A stretch of 24,525 nt of DNA from Porticoccaceae bacterium (GTDB lineage Bacteria; Pseudomonadota; Gammaproteobacteria; Pseudomonadales; Porticoccaceae): positions 11,017 to 35,541 of the forward strand of contig DLXZ01000226.1 of assembly GCA_003448675.1 (NCBI GenBank). Reading direction: 5' to 3'. Shown here one piece after another: positions 14,810 to 24,525 of this stretch. Each line of letters begins with the position of its first letter. Position 1 is the stretch's first letter. A program made the translations under genes and the position numbers. A model generated the notes under the pieces. It saw nothing but the letters and a program-made list of their open reading frames with translations. It did no database searches and was not told the DNA's origin.

Positions 14810-16453
14810 TTAGGATTTGCGAATGCTTTTAGCAGCTTCACGCAACTGGAATTTCTGGATTTTACCACTGGCCGTGCGCGGCATATCGTTCACCACCTCC
14901 AGATGCTCGGGCAGATAATTCTTCGCCAGTTTGTTGTCCTTGAGAAATTGAATCATGTCCTGAAAGCCCATCGTTGCACCTTCTTGCAGGGTGACAAAAC
15001 AACAACCCAGCTCGCCCAGGCGCTCGTCCGGCATCGCAACCACCGCGCAATCGATGACGTCCGGGTGACGGTAAAGAATATTCTCTACCTCCACCACGGG
15101 AATGTTTTCGCCACCACGAATAATGATGTCCTTGGAACGGCCGGTGATGCGGATATAACCGTCCTCATCCATGGTGGCCAGATCGCCGGTATCAAAAAAG
15201 CCTTCCTCATCCACATCATAGGCTTCGGGCCGCTTGAGATAACCGATAAAGGTGGCTGGACCCCGCTCCAGCAACAGACCTTCCGTACCTCGGGGTAATT
15301 CTTCCCGGCTTTCCGGGTCGACAATTTTTACCGTACAGCCGGGCACGGCAACACCGTCGGTGCCAAAAACTTTTTCCTTGGGGTCATCCAGTTTCGTGGT
15401 GGTCACCACGCCGCATTCGCTCATGCCCCAAACAGCCATCAAATGGATGGACAATTTCTCCGCGGCGGTCTCGGCAAGGACCCGCGGAATCGGTGCGCCG
15501 CCACAGACAAACAGGCGGAAACGGGTGGAATTACAATCGTCGGCTCTATCGGAAGCGGTAAGATCGGCCAGGAAAGGCGTTGCGCCCATGGCGAACGAAG
15601 CGTTCTCCTCCGAGATTAGCTGCCAGCCCATGTTCACGTTCCAGACGTCCAGCAAAATCATCTTGGCTTTCAACATCATGGGCATCCACATGCCGTACAT
15701 AAAACCGGTCAAGTGGGCCAGGGGAGAACCCATGAAAATGTCATCGTCCTGGGTGAGCTGGCAACGGGCCACCATTTCGTGGACGTTGTAGACAAAGGTG
15801 TTGGCGCAATGCATGACCCCTTTGGGCATGCCGGTGGTGCCAGATGTGTACATAAGCAAAACCACATCCAGCGGATCGAGCTGGCGCTCGCGAAATAGCT
15901 GATCGGCATCAGTATCCAGGGAATGGTTCAGCAGCTTGTCTTCAAAACTGGTATCGCCGCTACCGCCGACGGTAAACAGATGTTCCAGGTGGGGCAGCTG
16001 ATCGCGCATATTATCGATCATCTCCTCGTGATCAAAACCACGAAAGGTCTTGGGCACAATAAGCACTTTGGACTCGGCGAAGTCCACCATGAAAGACAGT
16101 TCCCGCTCCCGGAATATGGGCATCAGGGGGTTGCTCACCGCGCCAATGCGCAGGCAGGCCAGATTCACCGCCACGAACTCCCACCAGTTGGGCAACTGGA
16201 AAGACACCACATCCTGTTTTTCGATCCCGTAATGAGCCAGGGCCACCGCGATTTTGTTAGCCCGCTCATTCAGCTCTGCATAAGTGACACTGATTTTCTC
16301 GCCTGTCTCGGTTCGGTAATCGACAACGGCCACATCATTGGGCTGAGCCGCCAGCGCCGCATCGAAGTAGCCAAGGAGGTTTTCATCTCGCCACCACCCT
16401 TCAGCGCGCATGGATTCGATTCTTTCCTGGGGGAGAATGGGGTCTACAATCAT
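14810..16453 (-). CDS. Acyl-CoA synthetase, cyclohexanecarboxylate-CoA ligase-like (AliA-like)
   Basis: A 547-residue ANL-superfamily ligase that activates a carboxylic acid with ATP and CoA through an acyl-AMP. Motifs are YTSGTTGMPKG (202-212), GMSECG, the DTGDLA motif with the ribose-binding aspartate, the hinge GRSKDIIIRGGENI, and PRTASGKIQKFQLRE with the adenylation lysine K531. The N-terminal half (FQLPNWWEFVAVNLAC, IGAVSNPLMPIFRERELSFM) matches what I know of the cyclohexanecarboxylate-CoA ligase/FadK type rather than long-chain FadD. The ATG follows AGGA by 8 bases. It is the first gene of a two-gene operon with the acyl-CoA dehydrogenase. The acid could also be a branched or medium-chain fatty acid. 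Confidence 0.88.
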   Translation of the reverse strand: MIVDPILPQERIESMRAEGWWRDENLLGYFDAALAAQPNDVAVVDYRTETGEKISVTYAELNERANKIAVALAHYGIEKQDVVSFQLPNWWEFVAVNLACLRIGAVSNPLMPIFRERELSFMVDFAESKVLIVPKTFRGFDHEEMIDNMRDQLPHLEHLFTVGGSGDTSFEDKLLNHSLDTDADQLFRERQLDPLDVVLLMYTSGTTGMPKGVMHCANTFVYNVHEMVARCQLTQDDDIFMGSPLAHLTGFMYGMWMPMMLKAKMILLDVWNVNMGWQLISEENASFAMGATPFLADLTASDRADDCNSTRFRLFVCGGAPIPRVLAETAAEKLSIHLMAVWGMSECGVVTTTKLDDPKEKVFGTDGVAVPGCTVKIVDPESREELPRGTEGLLLERGPATFIGYLKRPEAYDVDEEGFFDTGDLATMDEDGYIRITGRSKDIIIRGGENIPVVEVENILYRHPDVIDCAVVAMPDERLGELGCCFVTLQEGATMGFQDMIQFLKDNKLAKNYLPEHLEVVNDMPRTASGKIQKFQLREAAKSIRKS

Positions 16454-16587
16454 CGTTTTTCCTGTATTTTCTAGGGGTTCACTTTAATTTATTTTGATAA
16501 CACACTGCCGGCCAAGCGCTTATCGTTAGCCATCAATTCGATCAATGGAGCCAGAACCGGATACCAGTGACTTACTAGCCTCTACAT

Positions 16588-16599
16588 TGAGCTAGCTCA
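16588..16599. repeat. 12-bp perfect palindrome over the orn stop codon
   Basis: TGAGCTAGCTCA reads the same on both strands; its right end (16597-16599) is the TGA stop of the minus-strand orn gene. No T-run follows, so it is not a typical terminator. The 143 bases between orn and the ligase otherwise hold no gene. It could be chance. Confidence 0.35.
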
Positions 16600-17139
16600 G
16601 CCAGCAACGATAAAATGCTCGCGATAGTACTGCAGCTCGGCAATGGAATCATAAATATCATCCCGCGCCAAATGGCTGCCTTTTTTACTGAATCCCCCCA
16701 GCAGTTCCGGCCGCCAGCGGACGACTAGCTCCTTAATGCTACTGACATCAAGATTGCGATAATGAAAATAGGCCTCCAGCAGGGGCATTTCCCGCGCCAT
16801 GAAACGCCGGTCCTGGCAGATGGAGTTACCGCACATGGGCGATTTGCCTTCAGGCACCCAGCCCTTGAGGAACTCCAGTGTCTGACGCTCCGCCTCGGCA
16901 GCGGATAGCTCGCTGTTGCGCACCCGCTCCGTCAAGCCAGATTGACCGTGCTGACGGGTATTCCACTCATCCATTGCTTCCAGAGTTTCGTCGCTTTGGT
17001 TGACGGTCAAGGTCGGCCCCTCGGCAAGCACCTTGAGATTTTTATCAGTCACCACGGTGGCTATTTCTATTATTTTGTCATTGAAGGTATCCAGACCGGT
17101 CATTTCCAGATCGATCCAGATGAGATTAAGTTGGTCCAT
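16597..17139 (-). CDS. orn: Oligoribonuclease
   Basis: A 180-residue 3'-5' exoribonuclease of the DEDDh group that degrades 2-5-mer RNAs, including pGpG from cyclic-di-GMP breakdown. The catalytic residues are D10 and E12 ([10 protein letters not shown]), D110 (ICQDRRFM), H156 and D161 ([14 protein letters not shown]). E. coli Orn is nearly the same length (181) and shares [12 protein letters not shown] and ELxYYREHFI. The ATG at 17139 is preferred over the one at 17145, because AGGA directly abuts the first ATG but is 6 bases from the second. It overlaps no neighbour and lies 23 bases downstream of an MscS-type gene on the same strand. The divergent rsgA beyond that gene is the usual gammaproteobacterial neighbour. 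Confidence 0.97.
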   Translation of the reverse strand: MDQLNLIWIDLEMTGLDTFNDKIIEIATVVTDKNLKVLAEGPTLTVNQSDETLEAMDEWNTRQHGQSGLTERVRNSELSAAEAERQTLEFLKGWVPEGKSPMCGNSICQDRRFMAREMPLLEAYFHYRNLDVSSIKELVVRWRPELLGGFSKKGSHLARDDIYDSIAELQYYREHFIVAG

Positions 17140-17162
17140 ATACATTCCTGTTACCTGAATCG

Positions 17163-18197
17163 CTAATTGTGATCTCCGTTTTCGCTGGCAAGACGGATAA
17201 TGTTTTCCAGCTCTCGGATACGTTGTTCAGCCTGATGTCTGCGCGCTGCATGCTCCTCTTCACTGCCTCCGGTTGCTATTCCAGTTTTGACCAGTTCCCT
17301 CAAATCACTTAACTCCTGCTGCAGGGCATTGATCTTCTCTACCCGTTCCGCCTTGTCAAAAATCCCGCGCTCCGGCACACGCGACTCGATCTCAACGACC
17401 GGCTGACGAGGCGGCGCCACTAACTTTTTTTCGTCGTCCAGCCGTCGCTGAGCCATGACCGTCGGCGATAGAATTTCTATACCCGCCCCGTGCAGCCGGT
17501 CTAGTATTGCTCTGTGCAAGCGCGTTTTCAGGGTGAGCATCTGTTTTACCTCGGCGCAGAAGCCCGCTGCTTTGTAACTTACCGCGTGATCCCCCAATTT
17601 GGTAAGCTGGATAAATGGGTCTTCAAGACCAGCGTCCAAAGCGGCCTGCTCAAGCAATGGCTCCACTTCGTAATAAGGCACGTCATAACCAAGAGAAAGT
17701 TGACACGAAATCACCGTGCCCGATGCGCGCACCACTTTCACAGGATGTGTGGTTAGATACAGGTTAGGCAACGTTATCAAATCACGGTCCTCCGACTGAA
17801 TTTCAGTGTGAAACAGTCCGCGTTCGGTCACCCGACCAAAGTGTTCATTGACCTGCACAAAATCACCCAGCTTAAAACTCTCCACCGCCCGCAACATAAA
17901 CCCAGCCATGGCATTGGCGACAAAAGTGGTTGAGGACAGAGCAAAGACTCCGGTAATAACAAGACCGAACAAACCGAACAAATCTCCCCGGCTGGAATCG
18001 GAAATGGGCAAAGCAAGAAGGGCGGCGATCACCGCTGCGACAGTTAAGAGGAGCATGGACAAATGGCGCGCCAGGTGAGCGTGCCCCTCGGCCCGCCGGA
18101 TCAAAAACTGGTGGGCCAAGGTTAGCAACAGGGTAGAAACTGCAAGCACAGCCAACAGGGGAATGTAACTCCCTGGAAAGTCGAAGCCGTTGTTCAA
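17163..18197 (-). CDS. Small-conductance mechanosensitive channel (MscS family)
   Basis: A 344-residue inner-membrane channel that opens on membrane tension to release solutes after hypo-osmotic shock. Three hydrophobic segments are visible at about 10-33, 42-63 and 73-102; the last ([20 protein letters not shown]) is the pore helix, with small residues for packing. The beta domain follows ([24 protein letters not shown] and [19 protein letters not shown], matching the MscS GDxVxV and IPNxxL motifs). The C-terminus is a charged coiled coil (about 284-340, [16 protein letters not shown] and [13 protein letters not shown]), longer than in E. coli MscS. It starts 81 bases from the divergent rsgA and runs into orn. 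Confidence 0.93.
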   Translation of the reverse strand: MNNGFDFPGSYIPLLAVLAVSTLLLTLAHQFLIRRAEGHAHLARHLSMLLLTVAAVIAALLALPISDSSRGDLFGLFGLVITGVFALSSTTFVANAMAGFMLRAVESFKLGDFVQVNEHFGRVTERGLFHTEIQSEDRDLITLPNLYLTTHPVKVVRASGTVISCQLSLGYDVPYYEVEPLLEQAALDAGLEDPFIQLTKLGDHAVSYKAAGFCAEVKQMLTLKTRLHRAILDRLHGAGIEILSPTVMAQRRLDDEKKLVAPPRQPVVEIESRVPERGIFDKAERVEKINALQQELSDLRELVKTGIATGGSEEEHAARRHQAEQRIRELENIIRLASENGDHN

Positions 18198-18278
18198 GGC
18201 TGTCTCCGCTCAAATCATGTCATCCAGTCCCATTATGCTATAAGCTTGGCGGTCAAAACAGGCACCGAAAACCGCTGA

Positions 18279-19289
18279 ATGGCGAAATCAAAACTGAGCT
18301 TGCGGCAACAAAACAGAATCCGGGCAAAGCAGAAAAAAGCTACTGAGGCTGTAGCCAGTGACCAGGTCATTGAGACATTACTGAATTCCGGTCAGTTAGG
18401 CCCTGAACAGAAAGGCATGGTGGTAACACGCTACAGTAACCAGGCCGATGTCGCCTCCGTGGCTAATCCCAACCTCCGACGCCGATGCTACTTTCGCGCT
18501 CATCTCGAATCCCCGGTAAGCGGCGACCGAGTGATCTGGCGTGACGGCGAACCCTATGGTGTGATTTACAGTGTACTGCCACGAACCAGCCTACTGGAAA
18601 GGCCCGATAGCCGCGGCATCGTGCGGCCAGTTGCAGCCAACATCAATCATATTGTGATAGTGATTGCACCCGAACCCAAAGCCCACGCTGCCTTGATTGA
18701 CCGCTATCTGGTGGCCTGTGAATACCACCAGATCGAGCCAACGTTAGTTGTTAACAAAGCCGATATGCCAGGAGCCATGATTGAACCTTTAACCCAGCTC
18801 GCTAACCAATATCTAAAACTGGGCTATCGGGTAGTGCGGACTTCCGCAAAAACCGGTATCGGCGTCGACACATTGGGTCAGCTGTCGGCGGATCGTGTCA
18901 GCATTTTTGTTGGCCAGTCTGGCGTTGGGAAATCATCACTGATCAACGCACTTAGCCCTTCGGCCCAGGTGAAGACCGGGGAACTGTCCCATGCCAAAGC
19001 CAAGGGTCGTCACACGACCACCACCACGGACCTCTATACACTGGCCAATGACGGTAGAATTATCGATTCCCCCGGCGTGCGGGAGTTCGGTTTGCTACAT
19101 TTGAATGAAGCAGACTTAGCTAACGGGTTTATTGAATTCAGAGACTTTCTTGGTCAATGCCGGTTCCGCAACTGCAGCCACCGGGACGATCCAGGCTGCG
19201 CCCTTGAACAAGCCTGCCAGAACGGACTGATTAGCGACGCTCGCCTGAAAAGCTTTCGCGACATTCGCGAAAGCCTCCATCTCACCTAG
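18279..19289 (+). CDS. rsgA: Ribosome small-subunit-dependent GTPase A
   Basis: A 336-residue circularly permuted GTPase that helps 30S ribosomal subunit maturation. An N-terminal basic extension and OB fold come first. The GTPase motifs follow in permuted order: G4 NKAD (159-162), G5-like TSAKTG, G1 GQSGVGKSS (212-220), switch GRHTTTTTDLY and G3 DSPGVREFG (263-271). A C-terminal zinc finger has C294, C299, H301 and C307 (CRFRNCSHRDDPGC). The length matches E. coli RsgA. The ribosome site before the ATG is weak. Psd starts 15 bases after the stop, so the two form one operon. The motA/motB genes that sit between rsgA and psd in Pseudomonas are absent. Confidence 0.97.
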   Translation: MAKSKLSLRQQNRIRAKQKKATEAVASDQVIETLLNSGQLGPEQKGMVVTRYSNQADVASVANPNLRRRCYFRAHLESPVSGDRVIWRDGEPYGVIYSVLPRTSLLERPDSRGIVRPVAANINHIVIVIAPEPKAHAALIDRYLVACEYHQIEPTLVVNKADMPGAMIEPLTQLANQYLKLGYRVVRTSAKTGIGVDTLGQLSADRVSIFVGQSGVGKSSLINALSPSAQVKTGELSHAKAKGRHTTTTTDLYTLANDGRIIDSPGVREFGLLHLNEADLANGFIEFRDFLGQCRFRNCSHRDDPGCALEQACQNGLISDARLKSFRDIRESLHLT

Positions 19290-19304
19290 ACTGGAACTGC
19301 CTCC

Positions 19305-20174
19305 TTGAATCGGGACACGTCATCAACCCCACAGGGTCTAACAGGCCGCCTATTTTGTCAGCTTCAATACCTGCTGCCCCAGCATGGCATGTCCCGGCTA
19401 GTCGCCCACCTGGCCGAAGCCGAAACGCCCTGGCTGAAAAACCTGCTTATCAGGCAAGCAATAAAACGCTTTGACATCGACACTAGCGAGGCCGTACACG
19501 AGTCTCTTGCGGATTATTCTAGCTTTAATGATTTTTTCACCCGCGCCCTCAAACCCAGTGCCAGGCCCATTGCCCCTGATGCGGATGTCGTGGTATCGCC
19601 CGCTGATGGCATAATCAGCCAGTGCGGTGATATTACCGAAGGCCGGTTTTTCCAGACAAAAGGCCATACTTACCCCCTGACTACCCTCGTGGGCGATGAA
19701 GGGCTGGCTTGTCGATTTCACTCCGGCACATTTGTTACGGTGTATCTTTCGCCAAGGGATTACCACCGTGTCCATATGCCGGTTTCCGCCAGGCTGGTCG
19801 AAGCCCGCTACATTCCGGGCCAACTTTTCTCCGTCAATCGGGCGACTGTTGCGGGCGTGACGAACTTGTTTGCCTGTAATGAAAGACTGGTATGTACTTT
19901 TGAGACCCAACGTGGGGCTGTGTGTGTAATCCTGGTTGGAGCACTGCTGGTGGCTGGTATCGAAACAGTCTGGCATGGCCACTATGCTCCCAAGCAGCCT
20001 ACTATCGAACACTTTGACAAACCGTTGTTGTACGACAAAGGGGCTGAAATAGGCCGTTTTAAGTTTGGCTCAACCGTTATTGTATTGCTGCCCGAGCACT
20101 ACACGCTAGAAACGACCGTAGCCGAGGAAGCATCGGTAAAAGTAGGAGAAAGCCTGGCAAAGGAACATTTTTGA
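19305..20174 (+). CDS. psd: Phosphatidylserine decarboxylase proenzyme
   Basis: A 289-residue inner-membrane-associated enzyme that makes phosphatidylethanolamine from phosphatidylserine. The proenzyme self-cleaves at G255-S256 in RFKFGSTVIVL, turning the serine into the pyruvoyl cofactor of the alpha subunit. The motif is FGST where E. coli has LGST. The Asp of SPADGIIS and the His residues of DYHRVHMP, needed for autocleavage, are present. The start is TTG at 19305, with a weak GGA upstream; the first in-frame ATG (codon 29) would remove conserved N-terminal sequence (LQYLLPQHGMSRLV). It is the second gene of the rsgA-psd operon and converges on the HD-GYP gene. The 43-base gap has a small CCTCA-AGC-TGAGG hairpin without a T-run. 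Confidence 0.95.
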   Translation: MNRDTSSTPQGLTGRLFCQLQYLLPQHGMSRLVAHLAEAETPWLKNLLIRQAIKRFDIDTSEAVHESLADYSSFNDFFTRALKPSARPIAPDADVVVSPADGIISQCGDITEGRFFQTKGHTYPLTTLVGDEGLACRFHSGTFVTVYLSPRDYHRVHMPVSARLVEARYIPGQLFSVNRATVAGVTNLFACNERLVCTFETQRGAVCVILVGALLVAGIETVWHGHYAPKQPTIEHFDKPLLYDKGAEIGRFKFGSTVIVLLPEHYTLETTVAEEASVKVGESLAKEHF

Positions 20175-20217
20175 CCAGCGGTGTGTCCTCAAGCTGAGGC
20201 CTACAAACAAAAAGCGG

Positions 20218-21621
20218 CTAACTGTTGGGGCGCAACTTTTCCTTGAGCATTTGCCACAAACCACCCTTGCCATCATCCATGCCTTCGAGAAGAAACAACG
20301 AGGAAATATTCGCCATATCGACTTCGTAGCCCAACGGTTCAAGGTCACGCGCGATGGCGACTCTGTCCACCGTTCCAAGATCCACGTTGCTGTTTTTTTC
20401 CAATAGCGACCGGGTGGCCTCATCGTCTTTCAGATCAATCAGGAAAACGTTTTCGTTGAGGTTATCAACCGAACGACCCAGGACAGCAACCTGAGGAGTC
20501 AAACGCGAATTTGGGTGTTGCTCGACAACAACACCAATATCACCTGTAGAAAGCTCTACCAAGGTGCCAGTCGGATACAAACCCACCGACTGAATAAACT
20601 GAACAACCAGATCCTCCTGAAAAGCTTCACCACGCATGTTATATAGCACGCTCACAGCGCGAGAAGGCGACAGGGGCTGCCTCGCTTCCCGGGGGTTGCA
20701 GATGGAATCATAGACGGTGGCAATGCCCGCTATTCGGGCAAGCAGCGGGATTTTGGTACCCGAAATTCGTTCCGGATATCCCTGACCGTTGTGGCGCTCA
20801 GCGTGATAGCGGACAACAGAAATCACGCGAGGCTCTACTTTACGTGTACTACGCAGCATCTCTACCCCGTATTCCACGTATTTCTGGTATTCCTGCTCCT
20901 CCTCTTCGCTGCGATCCTGCTTGCGTAGTAGCGCGTTGGGAATTTTCACCTTGCCGATATCCTTGAGCAAGGTACCCATGCACAAAACCGAGATCTCGCT
21001 TTTATCCATACCGATGTAGCGGGCAAACTGGACCGCCCAAAGCGCTGAACGCAAGCTGTGGTCGTGGGTGTGTTGATCCTTGTCACGTAAACGCACCAAC
21101 CAGGTAAACGCGTCGGGGCAACGCAGTACACTCTCGACCATACCGCTGACATTAGATTTCAGATTTTCATAATCCTCAACGTTGCCACGGGCTATCTGTC
21201 GGGTTACCACATTAAGGTTCGCCCGCAAATCACGCACCAGACGTTGCGCGTGCGCCGCCTCGGCTTTTAGCGACGTCGTGACCTCATACACACCGCGGCG
21301 AACATTGATGGGAGGACAACCATCATCCGCAAACGGCACATCACGAGTCAGCTTTCTTCGGTCAACACTATTTTGCCGGATTCGAGCGCGTCTATCCCGG
21401 TTGGGAGCAGCAGTCCCATTTGAACCCAGTACCCCCTTCCCTTTGGTGACGTCAATATAAACAAAATCACAATAAGTTTTCAGGGTAGCAATGTCTTCGC
21501 TGGCTCTGATGTGGAAACCCTGGAGCGGAAAGGGGGTATTTTTCCACGGCCGATCGAGGCGCGAGACATACATACCCAATGTCAGGTCGGCCACGTTGAC
21601 TTGTATTTGCTTGAGTTCCAT
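20218..21621 (-). CDS. Degenerate HD-GYP domain protein with DUF3391 N-terminus
   Basis: A 467-residue protein. The N-terminal DUF3391 domain (about 4-140; LTLGMYVSRLDRPWKNTPFPLQGFHI) often precedes HD-GYP cyclic-di-GMP phosphodiesterases. The HD-GYP domain (about 183-380) keeps HDHSLRSA and the GYP loop, but its metal ligands are changed. HD is KD (K220, LLKDIGKVKIP), the HPxxG histidine is Y248, HHERxDG is HAERHNG (A274, N278), and the late ADxYD is ATVYD (T302). It is therefore unlikely to hydrolyse cyclic-di-GMP and more likely acts as a binding or scaffold protein. A C-terminal extension (about 380-467) has no recognised domain. The start has a good GGAGAG site. A possible -35 (TTGACT) stands about 125 bases upstream, but no convincing -10 was found. 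Confidence 0.9.
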   Translation of the reverse strand: MELKQIQVNVADLTLGMYVSRLDRPWKNTPFPLQGFHIRASEDIATLKTYCDFVYIDVTKGKGVLGSNGTAAPNRDRRARIRQNSVDRRKLTRDVPFADDGCPPINVRRGVYEVTTSLKAEAAHAQRLVRDLRANLNVVTRQIARGNVEDYENLKSNVSGMVESVLRCPDAFTWLVRLRDKDQHTHDHSLRSALWAVQFARYIGMDKSEISVLCMGTLLKDIGKVKIPNALLRKQDRSEEEEQEYQKYVEYGVEMLRSTRKVEPRVISVVRYHAERHNGQGYPERISGTKIPLLARIAGIATVYDSICNPREARQPLSPSRAVSVLYNMRGEAFQEDLVVQFIQSVGLYPTGTLVELSTGDIGVVVEQHPNSRLTPQVAVLGRSVDNLNENVFLIDLKDDEATRSLLEKNSNVDLGTVDRVAIARDLEPLGYEVDMANISSLFLLEGMDDGKGGLWQMLKEKLRPNS

Positions 21622-21775
21622 TACTCTCTCCGGGCACTTCGCCGCAAAACCCTGGTATGGCTCTATTTTCTATATACGGCTTACCGTACCAGCCAATTCC
21701 GCTGTAATTGAAGCGTTGGTCTGATAAGAAGATTAAACGTAACAAAGTCAAATGCAAGGCAAAACCACTTATTGG

Positions 21776-21812
21776 CCGGATTAGGCGACAAACGCCCGGA
21801 TAAGCGACAAAC
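21776..21812. repeat. Two near-identical 17-18-bp direct repeats, 20-bp period
   Basis: CCGGATTAGGCGACAAAC (21776-21793) and CCGGATAAGCGACAAAC (21796-21812) differ by one base change and one deletion. They are phased 20 bases apart (about two helical turns), immediately downstream of the hemE stop and upstream of the HD-GYP gene. This could be a regulator-binding array or part of a REP-like element; no T-run follows. The rest of the 192-base gap contains TACGG-TAAG-CCGTA followed by an AT-rich TATATA. Confidence 0.55.
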
Positions 21813-21813
21813 C

Positions 21814-22875
21814 TTAGTGGAAGTTCACAGAAAGATTGTGAACCAGGTCGACTAAAGCGGAAACCTGATCTGGAACGATATCAGGCGTGATGCCATGACC
21901 GAGGTTGAAAACATGGCCCGAGCCCGGGCCATAACCTTGAAGAATCGCGGATACTTCCGCTTCAATCACCTCTACAGGCGCTCGCAATACCGCTGGATCC
22001 ATATTGCCCTGCAGAGCCGCTTTATCGCCAACTCGTGCTCTGGCCTCGCCAATGTCCTGCGTCCAGTCAAGCCCAATGCCGTGGCACCCGGTAGCAGCTA
22101 TCGCTTCCAGCCACATGCCGCCACCCTTGGTGAACAGAATAGCCGGAACCTTTTCCCCATCCGGCCCGGGCGCCAACCCGGCAACGATCTTTTCCATGTA
22201 TCTTAGAGAAAACTCCCGGTAGGCAGCAGCGCTGAGGGCACCACCCCAAGTATCGAAAATCTGCACTACCTGGGCACCGGCGGCAATCTGAGCATTGAGA
22301 TAGTCAGTCACCGAAGCTGCCAGTTTCTCCAGAAGCAAGGTGAGAATTTCCGGCTGGCCATAGAGCATGGTTTTGGTTTTGACAAAATCCCTATTGCTAC
22401 CACCCTCGATCATATAGGTTGCCAGGGTCCAGGGGCTGCCGGAAAAGCCAATCAGGGGCACCCGCCCGTTTAGCTCCCGGCGAATAAGACTCACTGCATC
22501 GACCACATAGGGCAAATCCCTCATGGTATCCACCACGGGCAGTTGTTCAATCGCTTTGGCGCTATCCAGCGGCTTACGAAACCGGGGCCCTTCCCCCTCT
22601 TCAAAATAAAGTCCCAGCCCCATCGCATCAGGAATGGTCAGAATATCGGAAAACAATATCGCCGCATCCAGGTCAAAACGCTCAAGCGGCTGTAAAGTCA
22701 CCTCACAGGCCGCCTGTGGATTTTGGCACAGAGACATGAAGTCCCCCGCCCTGGCGCGACACGCACGGTATTCGGGCAGATAGCGCCCCGCCTGACGCAT
22801 AATCCATACGGGTGTAGCATCTAGCGGTTGTTTTCTCAGTGCGCGCAGGAGACGGTCGTTTTTGAGCTGAGTCAT
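21814..22875 (-). CDS. hemE: Uroporphyrinogen decarboxylase
   Basis: A 353-residue cytoplasmic enzyme that decarboxylates the four acetate side chains of uroporphyrinogen III to coproporphyrinogen III in heme synthesis. Visible are the substrate-binding [14 protein letters not shown] (about 24-37), [19 protein letters not shown] with the catalytic aspartate, [18 protein letters not shown], and [10 protein letters not shown] near the C-terminus. The sequence closely follows E. coli HemE throughout. ATG 22875 gives the family start (MTQLKND). TTG 22884, three codons upstream, has a better-placed AGGA (7 bases) and may be the real initiation codon. It begins just after gltD (9 or 18 bases), so it is probably read from the gltBD transcript, the same order as in Pseudomonas. 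Confidence 0.97.
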   Translation of the reverse strand: MTQLKNDRLLRALRKQPLDATPVWIMRQAGRYLPEYRACRARAGDFMSLCQNPQAACEVTLQPLERFDLDAAILFSDILTIPDAMGLGLYFEEGEGPRFRKPLDSAKAIEQLPVVDTMRDLPYVVDAVSLIRRELNGRVPLIGFSGSPWTLATYMIEGGSNRDFVKTKTMLYGQPEILTLLLEKLAASVTDYLNAQIAAGAQVVQIFDTWGGALSAAAYREFSLRYMEKIVAGLAPGPDGEKVPAILFTKGGGMWLEAIAATGCHGIGLDWTQDIGEARARVGDKAALQGNMDPAVLRAPVEVIEAEVSAILQGYGPGSGHVFNLGHGITPDIVPDQVSALVDLVHNLSVNFH

Positions 22876-22893
22876 CGGCTTCAATTACATTTC

Positions 22894-24342
<1,449 letters not shown>

Positions 24343-24525
24343 TTACTCGGCCCGCGCTCGCGTATTTTCGAACAGGCTGGCCAGTGAGGCAGACTTGGGT
24401 TTAACCAGCCAAAATTTGTTGACGTAGGCATCGAAATTCTCAAGTACATCCTGCCCTCGCTGGCTGCCCGTCTCCACAACAAACTCGGCGATAAGCCGGT
24501 GTAAAAACTCCCGCTGATGCTCCTC
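24343..24525 (-). CDS. gltB: Glutamate synthase (NADPH) large subunit, C-terminal end
   Basis: The last 60 residues of the alpha subunit, open at the right edge of the window. The frame reads without interruption from the edge to TAA and contains LHRLIAEFVVETGSQRGQDV and NFDAYVNKFWLVKPKSAS, the typical GltB C-terminus (helical region after the glutamate synthase beta-helix domain). The tail LASLFENTRARAE follows. Its position 27 bases before gltD supports the call. Confidence 0.93.
   Translation of the reverse strand, partial: EEHQREFLHRLIAEFVVETGSQRGQDVLENFDAYVNKFWLVKPKSASLASLFENTRARAE

Noticed and set aside
20187..20199. Hairpin CCTCA-AGC-TGAGG between psd and the HD-GYP gene as a terminator
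   Set aside because: Only a 5-bp stem and no T-run on either strand.

Overview
The window is a chromosomal segment of a gammaproteobacterium, most likely a marine member of the Cellvibrionales (Spongiibacteraceae or Halieaceae type). The basis is the E. coli/Pseudomonas-like sequences of RpoD, Orn, HemE and GltD. Pseudomonas-like gene neighbourhoods also support it: rpoD followed by tRNA-Ile(CAU), orn/rsgA/psd, and gltB-gltD-hemE. Genus-level placement is a guess. No transposase, integrase, CRISPR array or rRNA was seen. Genes are closely packed and nearly every reading frame is intact.

Left edge (1-1708): the 3' end of rpoD, a tRNA-Ile(CAU) with its own promoter, and a small stand-alone protein-kinase-fold gene. 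Positions 1779-4834 hold a luciferase-like flavin monooxygenase (-) divergent from a Rieske non-heme iron oxygenase (+). The oxygenase converges on a Prx5-type peroxiredoxin (-) through a long bidirectional terminator whose loop contains the oxygenase stop codon. Upstream of the peroxiredoxin, in the divergent intergenic region, is a perfect 7-1-7 Fur-box-like palindrome.

Centre (5016-9817): a tightly overlapping four-gene operon that appears to encode a complete glucosylglycerate cycle. It holds a D-glycerate kinase, a HAD phosphatase of the mannosyl/glucosyl-3-phosphoglycerate type, a GT81 glucosyl-3-phosphoglycerate synthase, and a GH13 phosphorylase resembling glucosylglycerate phosphorylase. 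Synthase plus phosphatase would make the compatible solute. Phosphorylase plus kinase would return it to glucose 1-phosphate and phosphoglycerate. This is the most interesting system in the window.

Next (9961-16453) comes a catabolic section: a zinc alcohol dehydrogenase with a DUF849/BKACE-family protein, a secreted glycerophosphodiester phosphodiesterase, and a minus-strand pair of acyl-CoA ligase and acyl-CoA dehydrogenase. That pair resembles the alicyclic (cyclohexanecarboxylate) acid activation enzymes. The BKACE protein and the dehydrogenase each carry a substitution at a key catalytic position.

Right part (16597-24525) is housekeeping: orn and an MscS-type channel (-), rsgA and psd (+), a degenerate HD-GYP protein (-) that has lost several metal ligands, then hemE, gltD and the 3' end of gltB as a minus-strand operon running in from the right edge. 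All function calls are from reading the sequence; no database search was possible.
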